This document shows, piece after piece, positions 51,570 to 63,662 of a DNA stretch of 64,000 nucleotides (position 1 is the first letter of the stretch; every line of letters starts with the position of its first letter). Location of the stretch: contig NC_003284.9 in NCBI RefSeq assembly GCF_000002985.6, forward strand, positions 7,254,001 to 7,318,000, given 5' to 3'. A program made the position numbers and the translations under genes. The notes beneath the pieces were generated by a model. That model searched no databases. It was not told the origin of the DNA and saw only the letters and a list, made by a program, of their open reading frames with translations. Source of the stretch: Caenorhabditis elegans (lineage: Eukaryota > Nematoda > Chromadorea > Rhabditida > Rhabditidae).

Positions 51570-52943
51570 TCTGAAAACAAAATGTAAAGTTCAAAGGTTT
51601 ATCCACAGAAAAAAGCAACACGAAAAAAATCGAAAGGACACAAAACTAGCGATATCACCACTTCTAGGCGTATTTTTGTGAGGTTTATCACACGCTTATC
51701 ATTATTTGCCAGGCCATTAACTGTGGTGTGATTGCCTACAATCACCAGATATTCAAAACCTTTTCAGTGAAGTTGTAGGAAAAATGAGAGACGAACATCA
51801 TTGACTAGTGAGCACAACACATTGATCACTGTTCTATGCAAAACAATTAGCAAACGGTTCGTAGAAGGGGACTGCAATTTGGTTTAGTGTAAAACGTTCT
51901 ACGTATCAACGTGATAAGAACAGTTGAGATATCTCTTGTTATCAGTGAAAATTTGGGACATCGGGACAAAGTAGGTACACAACAATTCGGAGACAAAATT
52001 TTCAATGTCAAATGTTGCGTGAGAGATCTCTAATCAAAGAAGATAACATGGCGCTGTAGGACACCGGTGTAATAAAATTGCAAGCCCGCACGTGTTGGAT
52101 TAAGTTGATTTGATTTTGATTTAACGGCCGGCAAAAAAAGTGTGAAAGATTAAAAAATTATGACGTTTCATTTTTGTTACATCATGCACTTTGCGAATGG
52201 AATATGAAAAGAATATATGCGGCGTGACAAAATAGTTTGAAGAAAAACCTATATTATCCTTTTTAACATTACTCTAAAAAGTCTACTGTAAAAGTAGCCA
52301 TTGACACGTTAGATTCAAAGTTTAGATAATTTCAGACGATAAAAACATGTTTTTGTTGCGTCTTCAATTTCAATTGCCCCCATCTCAATTCCGATACTAT
52401 TTCAAGTTTTTTTTTTATTTCGATCGTTATACTGTTTTCCAATTGAAGAACAGCGCTCTTTAAAAAAAATAAATGCGCAAAAAAAGAAGAGAAAATAAAA
52501 AAGAAATTGAAACTTTGCAAAAAACTTTTAAAACAGATAGAGACAAAGATAGACCGAGACACAGGCATTGAAAGAAATACACAGAGAGCCGACGAGGGAC
52601 TACACTCTCCACTGCAACGTATGTTTACCGCCTGCGCGTCCGTCGGTCAGCACAGTCTCTGGCCTCCACACTGCACACGTCCACTGAAAAGTGAGATCAA
52701 CACAAGGGACAAGGAGAAAAAAGGTTTTTTCTATATTTTTCTTTTCCAATAGTCTGCGTTTGTGTGTGTGTTTCGTTGAAAAGGAGCGATGGATAGAAGA
52801 AGAGCGTGCCATCACGGAATGGCCTTTGCATTTTCCGATAGCTATTGTTTGATGGTCAAAATGATTTCCAACATTTACAGTTTAAATGTGTAGTTTATAG
52901 TTTTTATGAGTGGTTTTATTTCTGGTAAAACTGAAAAAACTTA
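51570..52943. other. Upstream region of sur-5
   Basis: No gene is seen. It should contain the sur-5 promoter. A more GC-rich patch lies at about 52590-52690, followed by a TGTGTGTG run at 52757-52770. Confidence 0.5.
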
Positions 52944-53517
52944 CTAGGGAATGACCAGAATAAGTGGAGCGATATTCAAAAAAAAAATATTGTATCGGAA
53001 AGCTGACATTCTCTACTATAAGAATATGACTGAAATTTTGGCCCATTCGGGCTGGAAATCTGAAATTTTTACGTCTGAAATTCTACGTTAACTCTTTTCA
53101 CTATCCCCAATTAGTACTGCCTGCAACAGCGAGATGGCCGAGTGGATAGAGTGGATGACAAGCATGGTGGGACTCTGGGGTTCAATTCCACCCTAACGTA
53201 AAATTTTTCAAAAATTTAAACGTGTTTTTTCGAAACTATATAAAAGCCCAAATTTAATTTTTCTGATCGATATCAGCATGATCAATGTGTCGACCAACAC
53301 CATAATGATTCATTCAACATCTTTTCCCCTAAAATTTAAACTTTTTTCTCAAAATTGTAACTACAACCATGGATCCCCTCATATAAACAATTTCCATTCA
53401 GATTTCCAGCCCGAATGGGCAAAAATTTCAGTCATATTCTTATAGTAGAGAATGTCAGCTTTCCGATACAATTTTTTTTTTTTGAATATCGCTCCACTTA
53501 TTCTGGTCATTCCCTAG
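52944..53517. mobile_element. Harbinger-like inverted-repeat transposon, non-autonomous
   Basis: The left arm (52944-53064, beginning CTAGGGAATGACCAGAATAA) and the right arm (53398-53517) are near-perfect reverse complements over about 120 bp, differing mainly in the length of an A/T run. The element is flanked by the direct repeat TTA (52941-52943 and 53518-53520), the 3-bp target duplication expected for the PIF/Harbinger superfamily. The 330-bp centre has no ORF but holds a tRNA-like segment with both Pol III box elements. Confidence 0.8.
53128..53219 (+). other. tRNA-like segment with intact A and B boxes inside the transposon
   Basis: TGGCCGAGTGG (53135-53145) fits the tRNA A-box consensus and GGTTCAATTCC (53179-53189) fits the B box, with 33 bp between them, as in a normal tRNA gene. 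A TTTTT run follows at about 53214. The acceptor stem does not pair and the T-stem is imperfect, so this is a tRNA-derived (Ser/Leu-like by the GGCCGAGTGG D-arm) relic or Pol III promoter rather than a working tRNA. Confidence 0.55.
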
Positions 53518-55509
53518 TTAAAGCGAATAAAACATGGAAATGAATTAAACAGGGTTTCTTTGGTATTTCTGCGTGTTAACTCAATACTAAATATGCTAAT
53601 ATGACATTAACTATACATATGTATGTAAAATACTTTATGATTGTCAACTGTTTTATATAATTTATTCAACGAATTTCATATTTGGTGCAGACGATTAGCA
53701 ATTCTAGTCTCAAGCTTATTTGTTGTTGATGATGGTTTCCTTTTCAAGATACAACTTCGAATTAAAATTGTATAACTAAAGGAAATTTCTAGTAGGGTAG
53801 AAAATCCAACATTTGGAACTGCATACCTCCGATAAACCAAAATAAGAAAAAATATACTTCGTATAGACTAAAAGCTGCTGGAACGTTTTTTAAACATTTA
53901 GGATCACCTGGACAAAATACATAAAAAAGAAATATATAATAATCTGTGAACAAAGATTTCTTTGGTGAAACGGAAATTCTAGCGGGTGTTACAACTATTT
54001 AAAAAATTGGAACAGAACCCCGAAAAGTGTTTAATGCGTTGAAACAAAAGTTTTTTTTCAGCCCAGATATGCCGAGCACCTTTTCAAAATCATTTCAACC
54101 GATGGCTCAAGATTTGCATTGCTGGCAATATATACGAAGCTATGTGAAGAAACATTAAACAATGAATGCAAAAAGTTCAAGAATATCGAGGCTCTCCAAC
54201 ATATGTGAGAAAAAATTAGGTTTCCTTAATCCGATTGTGTAGCAGTTACCACGAAAAATTAGAAGAATTGTTTAGCAACAGGGTTTTTCAACTATGACAA
54301 CGGAAAAAAATTGTTTTTTTTTCGATTTTTTTTTCTTTGTGTGAAATCAAAAACCTTATGTACCCTGATGTATGACAGTAAGTTTATCAAAAACATGCAA
54401 TAACAGCTCCAGGCATGGCCTTTTTGGTCCCGCCATATTCGTTTAAGTTGTCAAAAATGCTTGCAAAAATTATTTTATTTAACTTTGAGTGGCGGTAACT
54501 TCAGAAACGTGAATGATACCAAAAAGTAATCAATTGTAACAATATTTTGCATACCAATAGCTATATTTTATCACTTTACCAATTCATCCTATCTTAAGCC
54601 CCTGCTAAATTACAGTCCGATGAAACAAGTCAAGTCCAAGATTCAATAAACACTCTTTTTACAGGTTTTTGCATATAAATTCCAAAACCAGTTGTTTGAC
54701 AAAACTTTTGTCAACAGATGAAACAATCACTTTTTAATTTTACACCTTTTTGCTGTTAATATTTTTTAGTATCGTAGGCTTTCGCAAAAATATTGATCTT
54801 CAAAGAAAAAAACATGCCGATTTTTAAAAAAGGTTACTTATTCATATTCAAAAATGTTTAAGCCTTTTCTCTGAAAATATGTTTTTTAATTTTTCACGAT
54901 GATTTTTGGAAATTTTCACAAATTTGGACGAGTTCGCTCAAATGTCTCATATCTTTTCCAACACTTAAAATATGTCAAAATTTTCAACTACGAAAATGTG
55001 TAAAAAAACAACATTCAAAATGAACAGTAAATGTTCATACTAAATCTTATTTGTATTTAGATTAATATTTAACAAGTTGGGTCAGAAGGGGCCAGGGTGG
55101 TCGTGGCAGCGCCGTTATCCGAGCCTGTAACTGAAATTGAGTCAAATTCAAAATTGTCCTTGACTGTGACCTGGCTGAACAATATGATTTTAAAGAGTTT
55201 TCTCTGTTATGATGTATTTTTTCAAAAACACGGGGTTGCAATTTAGCAATGCATATATATACTGGCATCACAGCATATAGTTTTTGGCGGATCTGGGACT
55301 GATTCAGAAAGGCATTTGGTGACGTCACTAATGGAACCTGTCTGGTCTGTGCTGGTATGGAAGCAGACACTTTCCAGTATTGTTTCAACAGGATAAAAAG
55401 ACAAGACAAACTCAAAGAAAAGTTTTTATATTGAACTTTTGCTGATTTGCAACAGTGAATAAGAAATAAACATTTTATGATGCAAAGAAAAATAGGATTT
55501 TAGATATGT
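53518..55509. other. Intergenic stretch between transposon and histone pair
   Basis: AT-rich. It contains one short plus-strand open segment behind a strong acceptor (54064-54207) that may be a gene fragment. The open frame 55415-55062 on the minus strand overlaps the flank of the H4 gene and shows no domain. Confidence 0.45.
54064..54207 (+). pseudogene. Possible orphan exon or gene fragment
   Basis: After TTTTTTTTCAG the frame reads PRYAEHLFKIISTDGSRF, then LLAIYTKLCEETLNNEC and ends IEALQHM-stop. The amino-acid composition looks coding, but no upstream exon with a fitting donor is visible. It could be the last exon of a dead gene. Confidence 0.25.
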
Positions 55510-55525
55510 GGCCCTAAAGAGGGCC
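55510..55525 (-). terminator. Histone 3' stem-loop of H4
   Basis: Reads GGCCCTCTTTAGGGCC on the minus strand: a six-base-pair stem with a four-nt loop, 38 nt after the H4 stop. It is the processing signal for non-polyadenylated replication-dependent histone mRNA. Confidence 0.95.
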
Positions 55526-55563
55526 GTTGGGTTCGGTTGGTTGTATGAAATCGAGAGATAAAA

Positions 55564-56520
<957 letters not shown>

Positions 56521-56577
56521 ATTTCTGATTTTCAGAGAGTTTGAGACCGTGTCGATTAAAACCCCACCGAACCCAAC

Positions 56578-56593
56578 GGCCCTCTTTAGGGCC
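56578..56593 (+). terminator. Histone 3' stem-loop of H3
   Basis: GGCCCTCTTTAGGGCC, identical to the H4 signal, 57 nt after the H3 stop; the flanking ACCGAACCCAAC is also shared with the H4 side. Confidence 0.95.
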
Positions 56594-58174
56594 ACATACT
56601 TATGATCCAATTTTTTCAATCCATTTTGAATAAATATTAAGCCTTCATTATTTTTTAACTTATTGTAAACAGAACAAAACCAGGAATCTTCAGAGCCATA
56701 CAATTTTTTTAAAAATGTTCTACTGTCCTCACAGAAAGTGTCATTATTGACGTCACCAACTGTCTAATCTGAATCCAGGTCAAGTAGACATTTGTGACGT
56801 CACTATTCTTTGTATCTATGAGAAATTGTTTTTGTATCTATGAGAAGTTTTTTTTAATTGCAAGGAGAGGTGCTACTGACCTCAGCAAATGGTGACGTCA
56901 TCAATTTTATATTCAGGGCAAATGAGCATCTATAAAAACGGCACAAGGAAACTTCCCGCCAAAAATTTAATTTGAATTTTGTTGCAAAGATGACAAAGTA
57001 GAATGTTTTACAAAATAATAGGCCTCTCATTTTCTAGCGATTTATGTGCAGAGGGTTTTGAATTTTGAAAAACAAGTTTAGTGCCATTTGATAGCTGATG
57101 TTGTGTACTTCTCGAACGTAAGAGACCATTTTTGCTGCTGACATCTAGAACTCGAGATATTTGCGTCTGAAATTTACCACGATTTTTGGCGTAAAATGTT
57201 CAACAGGGAAGTTATTGTCTGAACTATGGCCTACAACTTTTCAGTCAACCACTTTTCCGGAAAAATTTATTTGACGCAGTTATGGGACTTCAAAGACAAA
57301 AGGTTTCACAAGCATCGGCTGTGAGAAAATATCCGATTTTATGCCATAAACTATGATTTGGACATTGAAATTCATGGAAACTAGCAAATGAGTTGCCTTC
57401 TACAATATTTTGAAAGTAAAAATTTTCAAAAAAGTTTTCTGAACCAAAATTTTGCATGGGTTTGGTGGAGGATACTTTTGCCAAAATGTCAAAAAAATTT
57501 TTCGAAATGTCTTCAAACTGTCTGTTGAGGGTTTTTAGAAGAGAAAATCATATTTTAAGCGGCTCAAAGCGTTTTGTCTGCCCTTCAGAAACAATCCTAT
57601 TTCCTAGTAAAAAACTGCAAAAAATGTAGACTACGAGATATTGAACTTTTGACCATCTGATCATGAGACACATTTCGGTTCATTGTCTGGCCCGATCCTC
57701 CCCTTCAGCTTACCTCTCGTACTAGATCTGATCCTATCGCTCATAATTTTAAAGCTATTTCGTTTATGAATATTTTAATTATTTTCAAAAATACTATTTC
57801 TTTAACATTTAACTAACATTTGGTTTATCACAACAACATTGATGAACACAATTGAAAGATGTTTTTTTTTCCAAAAATTTCTAGAATTTTTTTCAAGCAA
57901 AAACTGAGACCAGATTTTTTACAAAAACTTCCATTTTCCAGATACGTTTTGTAGCCCCTTAGCAAATCGTATTCACTGCTAAAAAGTTCCAAATTAAAAC
58001 TCGCAAGTCTAGAATCGATAATATCCAACAAAACATTATCGTCCTCAAAATGAGAATTGTTCGCGCGTGCGCTCTTGGGTTCCCAGGAGAACATATTGAC
58101 CACACCCTCTCCGCTCAACCTCCTCCTTCAATCAAATTTGTCATCATTTCCTATTCACCCCGTTCGACTGTGCA
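56594..58174. other. Intergenic stretch with promoter of the F-box copy
   Basis: No gene is seen up to about 58040. From about 58045 to 58174 the sequence is duplicated at about 59320-59451, so this is the 5' flank of a tandem duplication. The minus-strand frame 58118-57828 lies partly in this duplicated block and is not conserved in it. Confidence 0.5.
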
Positions 58175-59365
58175 ATGGGTTTAATCTATTCACTTTGTAA
58201 ATCAAAGAATCGACGACCGCCTCCTGAACTGATACCGTTTCTGAAGCTATCTTCCAAGGCATTGAGAATTGTTCTTCAAGAATTAGACGCTGTTCACACG
58301 TAAGTTTTTTTTCAGACATATTAGTTTAACTATTCATATTTTCAGATTCGAGTTGTCCCAAGTGTCGGCGGAACTGTCCGCTTTGATCAACCCCGCTCAT
58401 CACACATTTGACCATATTGAGGTCAACATTTCAAAAGAGAAAAAATCAATATCTTTCTGCAATAATGGGCAAAAGAATCGACCGCTCACTTTCAACTTCA
58501 CCTCTAAACGTGCAGTTTTCAAAAGGACTGTGAAATTCGAAGATTTAAGATTGCCGATGAAGTGAGTGATATTATTCCTTTGCGGATCTCAATTATCGAC
58601 AAATTTTTCAGATATGACCCGAAAACCAGATATCACTGCTCCACGGACACATGTGTCTACAACCTTGCCTCGGTTTTGTACCACAATTTTAAATTGCCAT
58701 GGTGGAGTCGCCGTGGCCATTATGGATGAATGTACTATGAGAGTGAGACAACACACTGATCATCCAATTTTCAACAAGAACCTCGTGGCGATATTGTCGG
58801 AAAATATAAACTCGAACGAACACGTCAGCCTGCAGTCATCAATTTTCCTGGAATACGTGCTTTTGGAGGAAATCATCGTTGAGTTTCGTTTCTCCATACC
58901 TCTCTTCAATCGGACACAGGTGAGGGCTTTTTTTTCTAAAAGCTTCGTCGAGTTCCTCTGGCTGTAATCACTAAAACGATTAAATGCGGTTGTTAATTCT
59001 TTTTAGTTGATGAATATTTTTAGTAAAAAGATTTTCCAAATTTCAACTGAATTTGTTTGAACTCTTTTTGAATTTTCAAATAATCTATCAAGTTTTAAGC
59101 ACAATTTTTCTTTTCTTAAAAAGTTGCATAAAATTGACCATGGTATTTCGCCAAAAACTTTAAAGCTGAGAAAGTGAAATACTTAATTTTTTTGCAGATC
59201 TTCACCCTGAATCGTGTGTGCATCATGGATGATAGATGGGTCAACTTTGGATATGTTATGGAATCGACTTTCACTCGGCTTATATTGTCAAACACCAAAT
59301 GGGATGGGGATGCCTTCTCAAAAATGAGAAGAAATGTTCGCGCGCGCTCGCTCTCAACTTCCTAG
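58175..59365 (+). pseudogene. F-box/FBA_2 protein gene, copy 1 (frameshifted, 3' truncated)
   Basis: Exons 58175-58299 and 58346-58561 encode an F-box-like start (PELIPFLKLSSKALRIVLQE, then LDAVHTFELSQVS) of the large Caenorhabditis F-box B family, whose members are substrate adaptors of SCF ubiquitin ligases. Exon 3 (58612-58919) enters in one frame (YDPKTRYHCSTDTCVYN) and meets a stop at 58727-58729, yet the adjacent frame continues with family-like sequence (GGVAVAIMDECTMRV ... EFRFSIPLFNRTQ) to a good donor, so there is a one-base frame change. Exon 4 (59198 on) has the FBA_2-type IFTLNRVCIMDDRWVNFGY and LILSNTKWDGD, but the expected end is replaced by duplicated upstream sequence. As it stands only about 153 aa are encoded. 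It may be a pseudogene or a short protein. Confidence 0.65.
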
Positions 59366-59451
59366 GAGAACATCGACCATGTCCTCTCCACTCAACCTCC
59401 ACCTCTAATCAAGTTTGTCATTCCTTCCTACTCACCCAGCCAAACTGTGCG

Positions 59452-60873
59452 ATGGAGCTCCCCGAACTTCTCTCTTGTGGTTTGATAAAGAAAAAGCAGA
59501 AACAACCGACGTTCGAACGATTCCTGCAGCTCCCTTCTGAAGCCTTAGCCAACATTCTCAAGATTCTTCGCGCTGTTCAAATGTGAGTTTGCTTCTTTGA
59601 ATGAATTTTGAGAAATACGTTTCATTTCAGATTCGAATTGTCCCAGTTTTCGATGAGAATGCGCACGTTGGTCAAGGCTGCTTATTTTCTTAACTTATTT
59701 TCGACTTCAAAACTGTGAAACCCGAATCTTTAGAAAGAACACTGAAACTTTGAAGGCTAGAAATTCCGGCGAGGTGAGTGGTCATGCTTCAGCTCCCAAA
59801 TATCCAGATTTTCAGCTTTGCGGATCATAGCAAAATCAGTTGCTACACTGCACACTTCGAGTCTTGTGTACCAGCTTGCCGCCAGTATTTCTCCAACATT
59901 CTCATTTGCCGCCGTGAACTCGCATCATTTCAGTTGTATTATGTGTCGGGCCCCCAAAATTGAGAACTCTCTTTGAACACAACTATTTTAACAATCACCT
60001 CGTGGTGAAGCTGAATGGAAAACTAATTGGCTTCGAGGGAAATGTTTTTCAGTTGCCGAGGACAGAGATTTGGATGGAATCGTCATCGGCAAAATTAATC
60101 AGTTTAATCTGGAAAAGGTGAGAGCTCCTTCAAGGTACACGAAGATCTAACGGTCTATGATCCAAGGGTATATCGAAATAGAGTGCATCGAGAAATTTTT
60201 TGTTGTTGTGATACAACGGCCGGTTCGTTCTAAGGGTACATCCATGGTACATCTATTCAACTTCAGTAAATATGAGGAAGCGTCGATTATCTGCTGGGAT
60301 GTTCAACTCTCCACCCGTTCATGCTGTCAAAACTCTGAAAGGATCCCAAATCAGTGGCGGAGAGCCTTGGCCTCCCCACGAAAGAAAGACGGATGTACCA
60401 TCTCAGCAAACCAGATGTATGTACCTTAAGCATGATTGAACTTCCTGAACGAGTGTACCCACAATCCGATGTACCCTTGGATCATGGGCCACCGCTAACG
60501 AATTTAACGTAGATAGAGTATTGAGCATTTTATCCAAATAGTGTAAAAATAGAAGGAGTTGCTTTGAAATCTTTTTTAGGTCAGAAATCAATGATTAAAA
60601 TTCACGAAAATATAATTTTACTTCCAGATCTTCTCCCTGCCTTACGTGTGCTTCATTAAAATGGCATGAATTACTCGTGACACAATTATGGACATGAATC
60701 TCACACGGAATCTCACTCGGCTCACGCTTATGTTTACCAAACTAAACGCTCTGGACGTGAACATGTTAATCAAACACTGGGCGTACGGAAACTGGAATGA
60801 CTTGCAAATCATGGAGGTTTGTGCCAATCAAAGAGATAGTTTCGATACAAGACTGATAAAGACGTCGTGCTAA
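59452..60873 (+). pseudogene. F-box/FBA_2 gene, copy 2 (decayed)
   Basis: Exon 1 (59452-59582) encodes a start aligned with copy 1 (FLQLPSEALANILKILRAVQ) and exon 2 continues FELSQFSMRMRTLVKAA before a stop at 59716-59718. Further homologous blocks follow: 59825-59935 matches copy 1 exon 3; about 59990-60060 matches its FNKNLV part; 60628 onward matches exon 4 (IFSLPYVCFIK, then a stop). The 3' part keeps the FBA_2 end (LTRLTLMFTKLNALDVN, MLIKHWAYGNWNDLQIMEV) that copy 1 has lost. Several in-frame stops argue for a pseudogene. Confidence 0.65.
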
Positions 60874-61004
60874 TAGTGAGCATAGGGTCATACATAATAT
60901 GTAGCAAATTCATGTTATAAAATTTTCTATGAAACTAAACATTGTTGGGAATTAATTGCCATTACTTTAGTAGAATGAATTTATTAAAATCATCTGATTT
61001 TTAT

Positions 61005-61349
61005 TTAACACATTCCAAGCTTGGTGCAGACGTCAGATGGAGCAGTTCCGTTCTCGAGTTCGTGAATGATTGGGTCGAGCTTGGTGTCAATGAACTTTTT
61101 GCACTCTTGAGTTCCGAATGGAATGCTGTGGAATTCCTTCTTGCATTCAGCGTCGACGGCCTATATTTGATATTTTACAAAAAATATTAAAGAAAAAACT
61201 ACCTTCTTAATTGATTCAGTGTCTTCTCCAAGCATTGGAACAACAATCTTGACAGACATCTTGCACATCTCACATTCAATTCCATTAGCCTCTGTCGATG
61301 AGAAAAAAACGGCAAGAGTAACGGCGGCAAGAAGGATATAAGTTTTCAT
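61005..61349 (-). CDS. Saposin-like (caenopore-type) secreted protein, 100 aa
   Basis: Exons 61349-61203 and 61160-61005 join in phase. A signal peptide (MKTYILLAAVTLAVFFSSTE) leads to a saposin B domain with the six-cysteine pattern CEMC ... C ... C ... C ... C: ECEMCKMSVK, DAECKKEFHSIPF, QECKKFID, PSDVCTKLGMC. Family members (SPP/caenopores) are pore-forming, antibacterial intestinal proteins. The intron is 42 nt. TGATAA-type GATA motifs lie upstream (about 61470 and 61529), in keeping with intestinal expression, which is inferred. The nearby paralogs at 62097 and 63341 make this an spp cluster; the exact spp number is not assigned. Confidence 0.92.
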
Positions 61350-62096
61350 AGTTCTGAAAAATTATAAATAGTTAAATTGGATATTACATGAAAAATATTG
61401 AAAAGAAATTAAAAATGATGATAATTTGTAATGATGATTTAATTTTATAACACATGAAGACTACTGAAAACCACTTATCATTATGACCAAACCCTCGTGG
61501 AAAAAATGAGCTCACTCGGCAATTGTTTGATAAGAAACGTTTTGCTATTCCATTTGATCACGGATGTGTTTTACGACAGTCTTGATATTGAAAGAGCAAA
61601 CCAATAAGAAAATAGGTCAGAGTACAAACATACAGTAAAACTGTTGTGGATAGTATCAATTAATAGTATTTATATATATAGGAGATCAAAATTTTGGTAT
61701 TTGTGGTTACGTAAAAGACAACACTTAAAAAGGTACTCAAAATATTGCTGAAAAGTTTTAACTTAACTAATCAAACTCGTACTACTTTTTCCTAATTTAC
61801 CTTTTGTAACGTTTTTTGCCGATATAATTTTTTTCATGCATATAGATCAAGTCTAACTAAATCTAACTAACTAATTAAGCAAGATGCGAACCTAAAACTA
61901 TTACTTTTATTATTTATGTGTATGTTTTGTTGTCAACTTATGTTTCAAATCCGCGATTGAAAATAATTACTTCGGAAATTAGGAAAATTAGAAATAATAC
62001 TGAAAATATTTATTGCCAATTGAAAAAATTTCATTTATTATAAAAATTATATTTATTACATAATCGTACATCAATCAAAACATAATTGTATATCCA
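61350..62096. other. Intergenic spacer in the spp cluster
   Basis: AT-rich. It contains the probable promoter of the first spp gene (TTATCA at about 61475, TGATAA at about 61528) and the 3' flank of the second. No gene is seen. Confidence 0.5.
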
Positions 62097-62743
62097 TTAC
62101 TTTGGACATTCTCCAAGTTTCTTGCACACATCCTTTGGTGCAGTTCCGCTTTCAAGCTCCTGAAACATATTTTTTAATTGGGAGGTAATTTAAATGTAAA
62201 AGTATCGTTAGTGAGGATTTGGTCTGATTATACTTTAAAAATCTGACATAACGTAAGTATGTAATAAAACACATTTTAGAAATAATTCTCGGTTCTTTAA
62301 AATTTTGGTTAAAATGTCAAGCTTGTTCCACCGCAAATAGCTGTACTCCAAATTGTTCAAATTTAGGAAAAGTGAAAGTATGCTGTTTATTTATATCATA
62401 ATACTAAAGATAAATCTTAAAGGTTGTTAATATAGACTAGTCGGATGAACTGAAATCTACTCAGACTTGTTACAAATATTTGAATAATTACCTTGATGAT
62501 AGGGTCCAGCTTCTCGTTCACATAATGTTCACACTCCTGTGGAGCAAATGGAATCGCGTGGAAAAGTTTCTTGCACTCGGTGTCGAAATCTTTCTTGATA
62601 CTTGTCACGTCCTTATCCGCAGATCCATCATAAGTCTTCACAGCAAGTTCACACATTTGGCATCCCAACGAGCTTCTTTCTTTTGGAAGAACAACGCAGA
62701 GAGCAACGGCTGCAACAGCAGCAAGCACAAGTACAGTCTTCAT
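62097..62743 (-). CDS. Saposin-like caenopore, 104 aa
   Basis: Exons 62743-62492 and 62159-62097 join in phase across a 332-nt intron. The start MKTVLVLAAVAAVALCVVL opens a signal peptide; the frame extends 16 codons further upstream, but the paralog alignment favours 62743. The mature part (SSLGCQMCELAVKTYDGSAD, DFDTECKKLFHAIPF, APKDVCKKLGECPK) has all six saposin cysteines and closely resembles caenopore-5 of C. elegans without being identical to it. It is predicted to act in the gut lumen or lysosome-like vesicles on microbial membranes. Confidence 0.93.
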
Positions 62744-63340
62744 ACTATACACACTGTTTGAACAGAGAAGTTCAAATTGATGCAACGACAACTTAACTTT
62801 TATACTGTTGAGCGAATCACGTGAATAGCGGATTTAAATTCCTGATTGTTTATGATTGGTTAGTTTTCAAGATAATACGGCATTATGATTACAAAATCAA
62901 AATGTAGCTTAAACAATATTTAGTGATCACGAGGTCTTGTGTTTCGGAGAATCATAACTGAAACACCAAGTTTACATTCACTTTGATGCTGAATTTCGGT
63001 CCCTCACTATCATTTAATAAGTTCTATTCAAATGTTCATGATTTGTGGCTACTGATAAATTGTTCCGTGTATCAAAAATGCGTGACTTCGTTAACTATTA
63101 TATTGTCCTGTTTGAAAGTGTGCGATAAAATATTATGATGAAAGTTTCTGCGAAATTTTGAAGGGTTGAAACACATCAGATATATAGATAATCTATGTGT
63201 AACACATTTTCCTATTTGGTTTTGAATTGAAAATGAGATATTTCAATAAACAATAATAAATATATCACTTTTCAATATTCTTATCTGACTGCAAAAAAGC
63301 ATGATTTTCCGTAAAAAACCGTGACTTCCGTGATCTTTGT
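62744..63340. other. Divergent spacer between spp copies 2 and 3
   Basis: It holds the promoter of the second spp gene and the 5' flank of the third. I looked for a signal-peptide exon for the third copy here and found none. Confidence 0.5.
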
Positions 63341-63662
63341 ATGACTTGTATGACTGGGTTGAGACAACGCAATGCCTTAGACTGCGAGATGTGCAAACTT
63401 GCGGTGAAAAGTGCCGATGGAGATGCTGACAAAGACACCAACGACATCAAAAAGGATTTCGATGCAAAATGTAAAAAGGCATTCCACTCGATTCAGTTTG
63501 CGCCACGAGAGTGTGAGCATTACGTCGATAAAAAGCTGGATCCAATCATTAAAGTAAGTAGAACATATTTTAATGATGAAATATGAAGAACTATTATTTC
63601 AGGAGCTCGAAAGTGGAACATCTCCAAAAGATGTTTGCACAAAACTTGGCGAGTGTTCATAA
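63341..63662 (+). CDS. Saposin-like protein lacking a visible signal peptide (inverted copy)
   Basis: Exons 63341-63553 and 63603-63662 join in phase to 90 aa. From RNALDCEMCKLAVK onward the saposin domain is complete with six cysteines (DFDAKCKKAFHSIQFAPREC, SPKDVCTKLGECS) and is very close to the 62743-62097 gene, but the first 12 residues (MTCMTGLRQR) are not a signal peptide. The strand is opposite to the other two copies. Either an upstream exon supplies the signal or this is a copy whose 5' end was lost in an inverted duplication. An AATAAA lies at about 63698. Confidence 0.6.
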
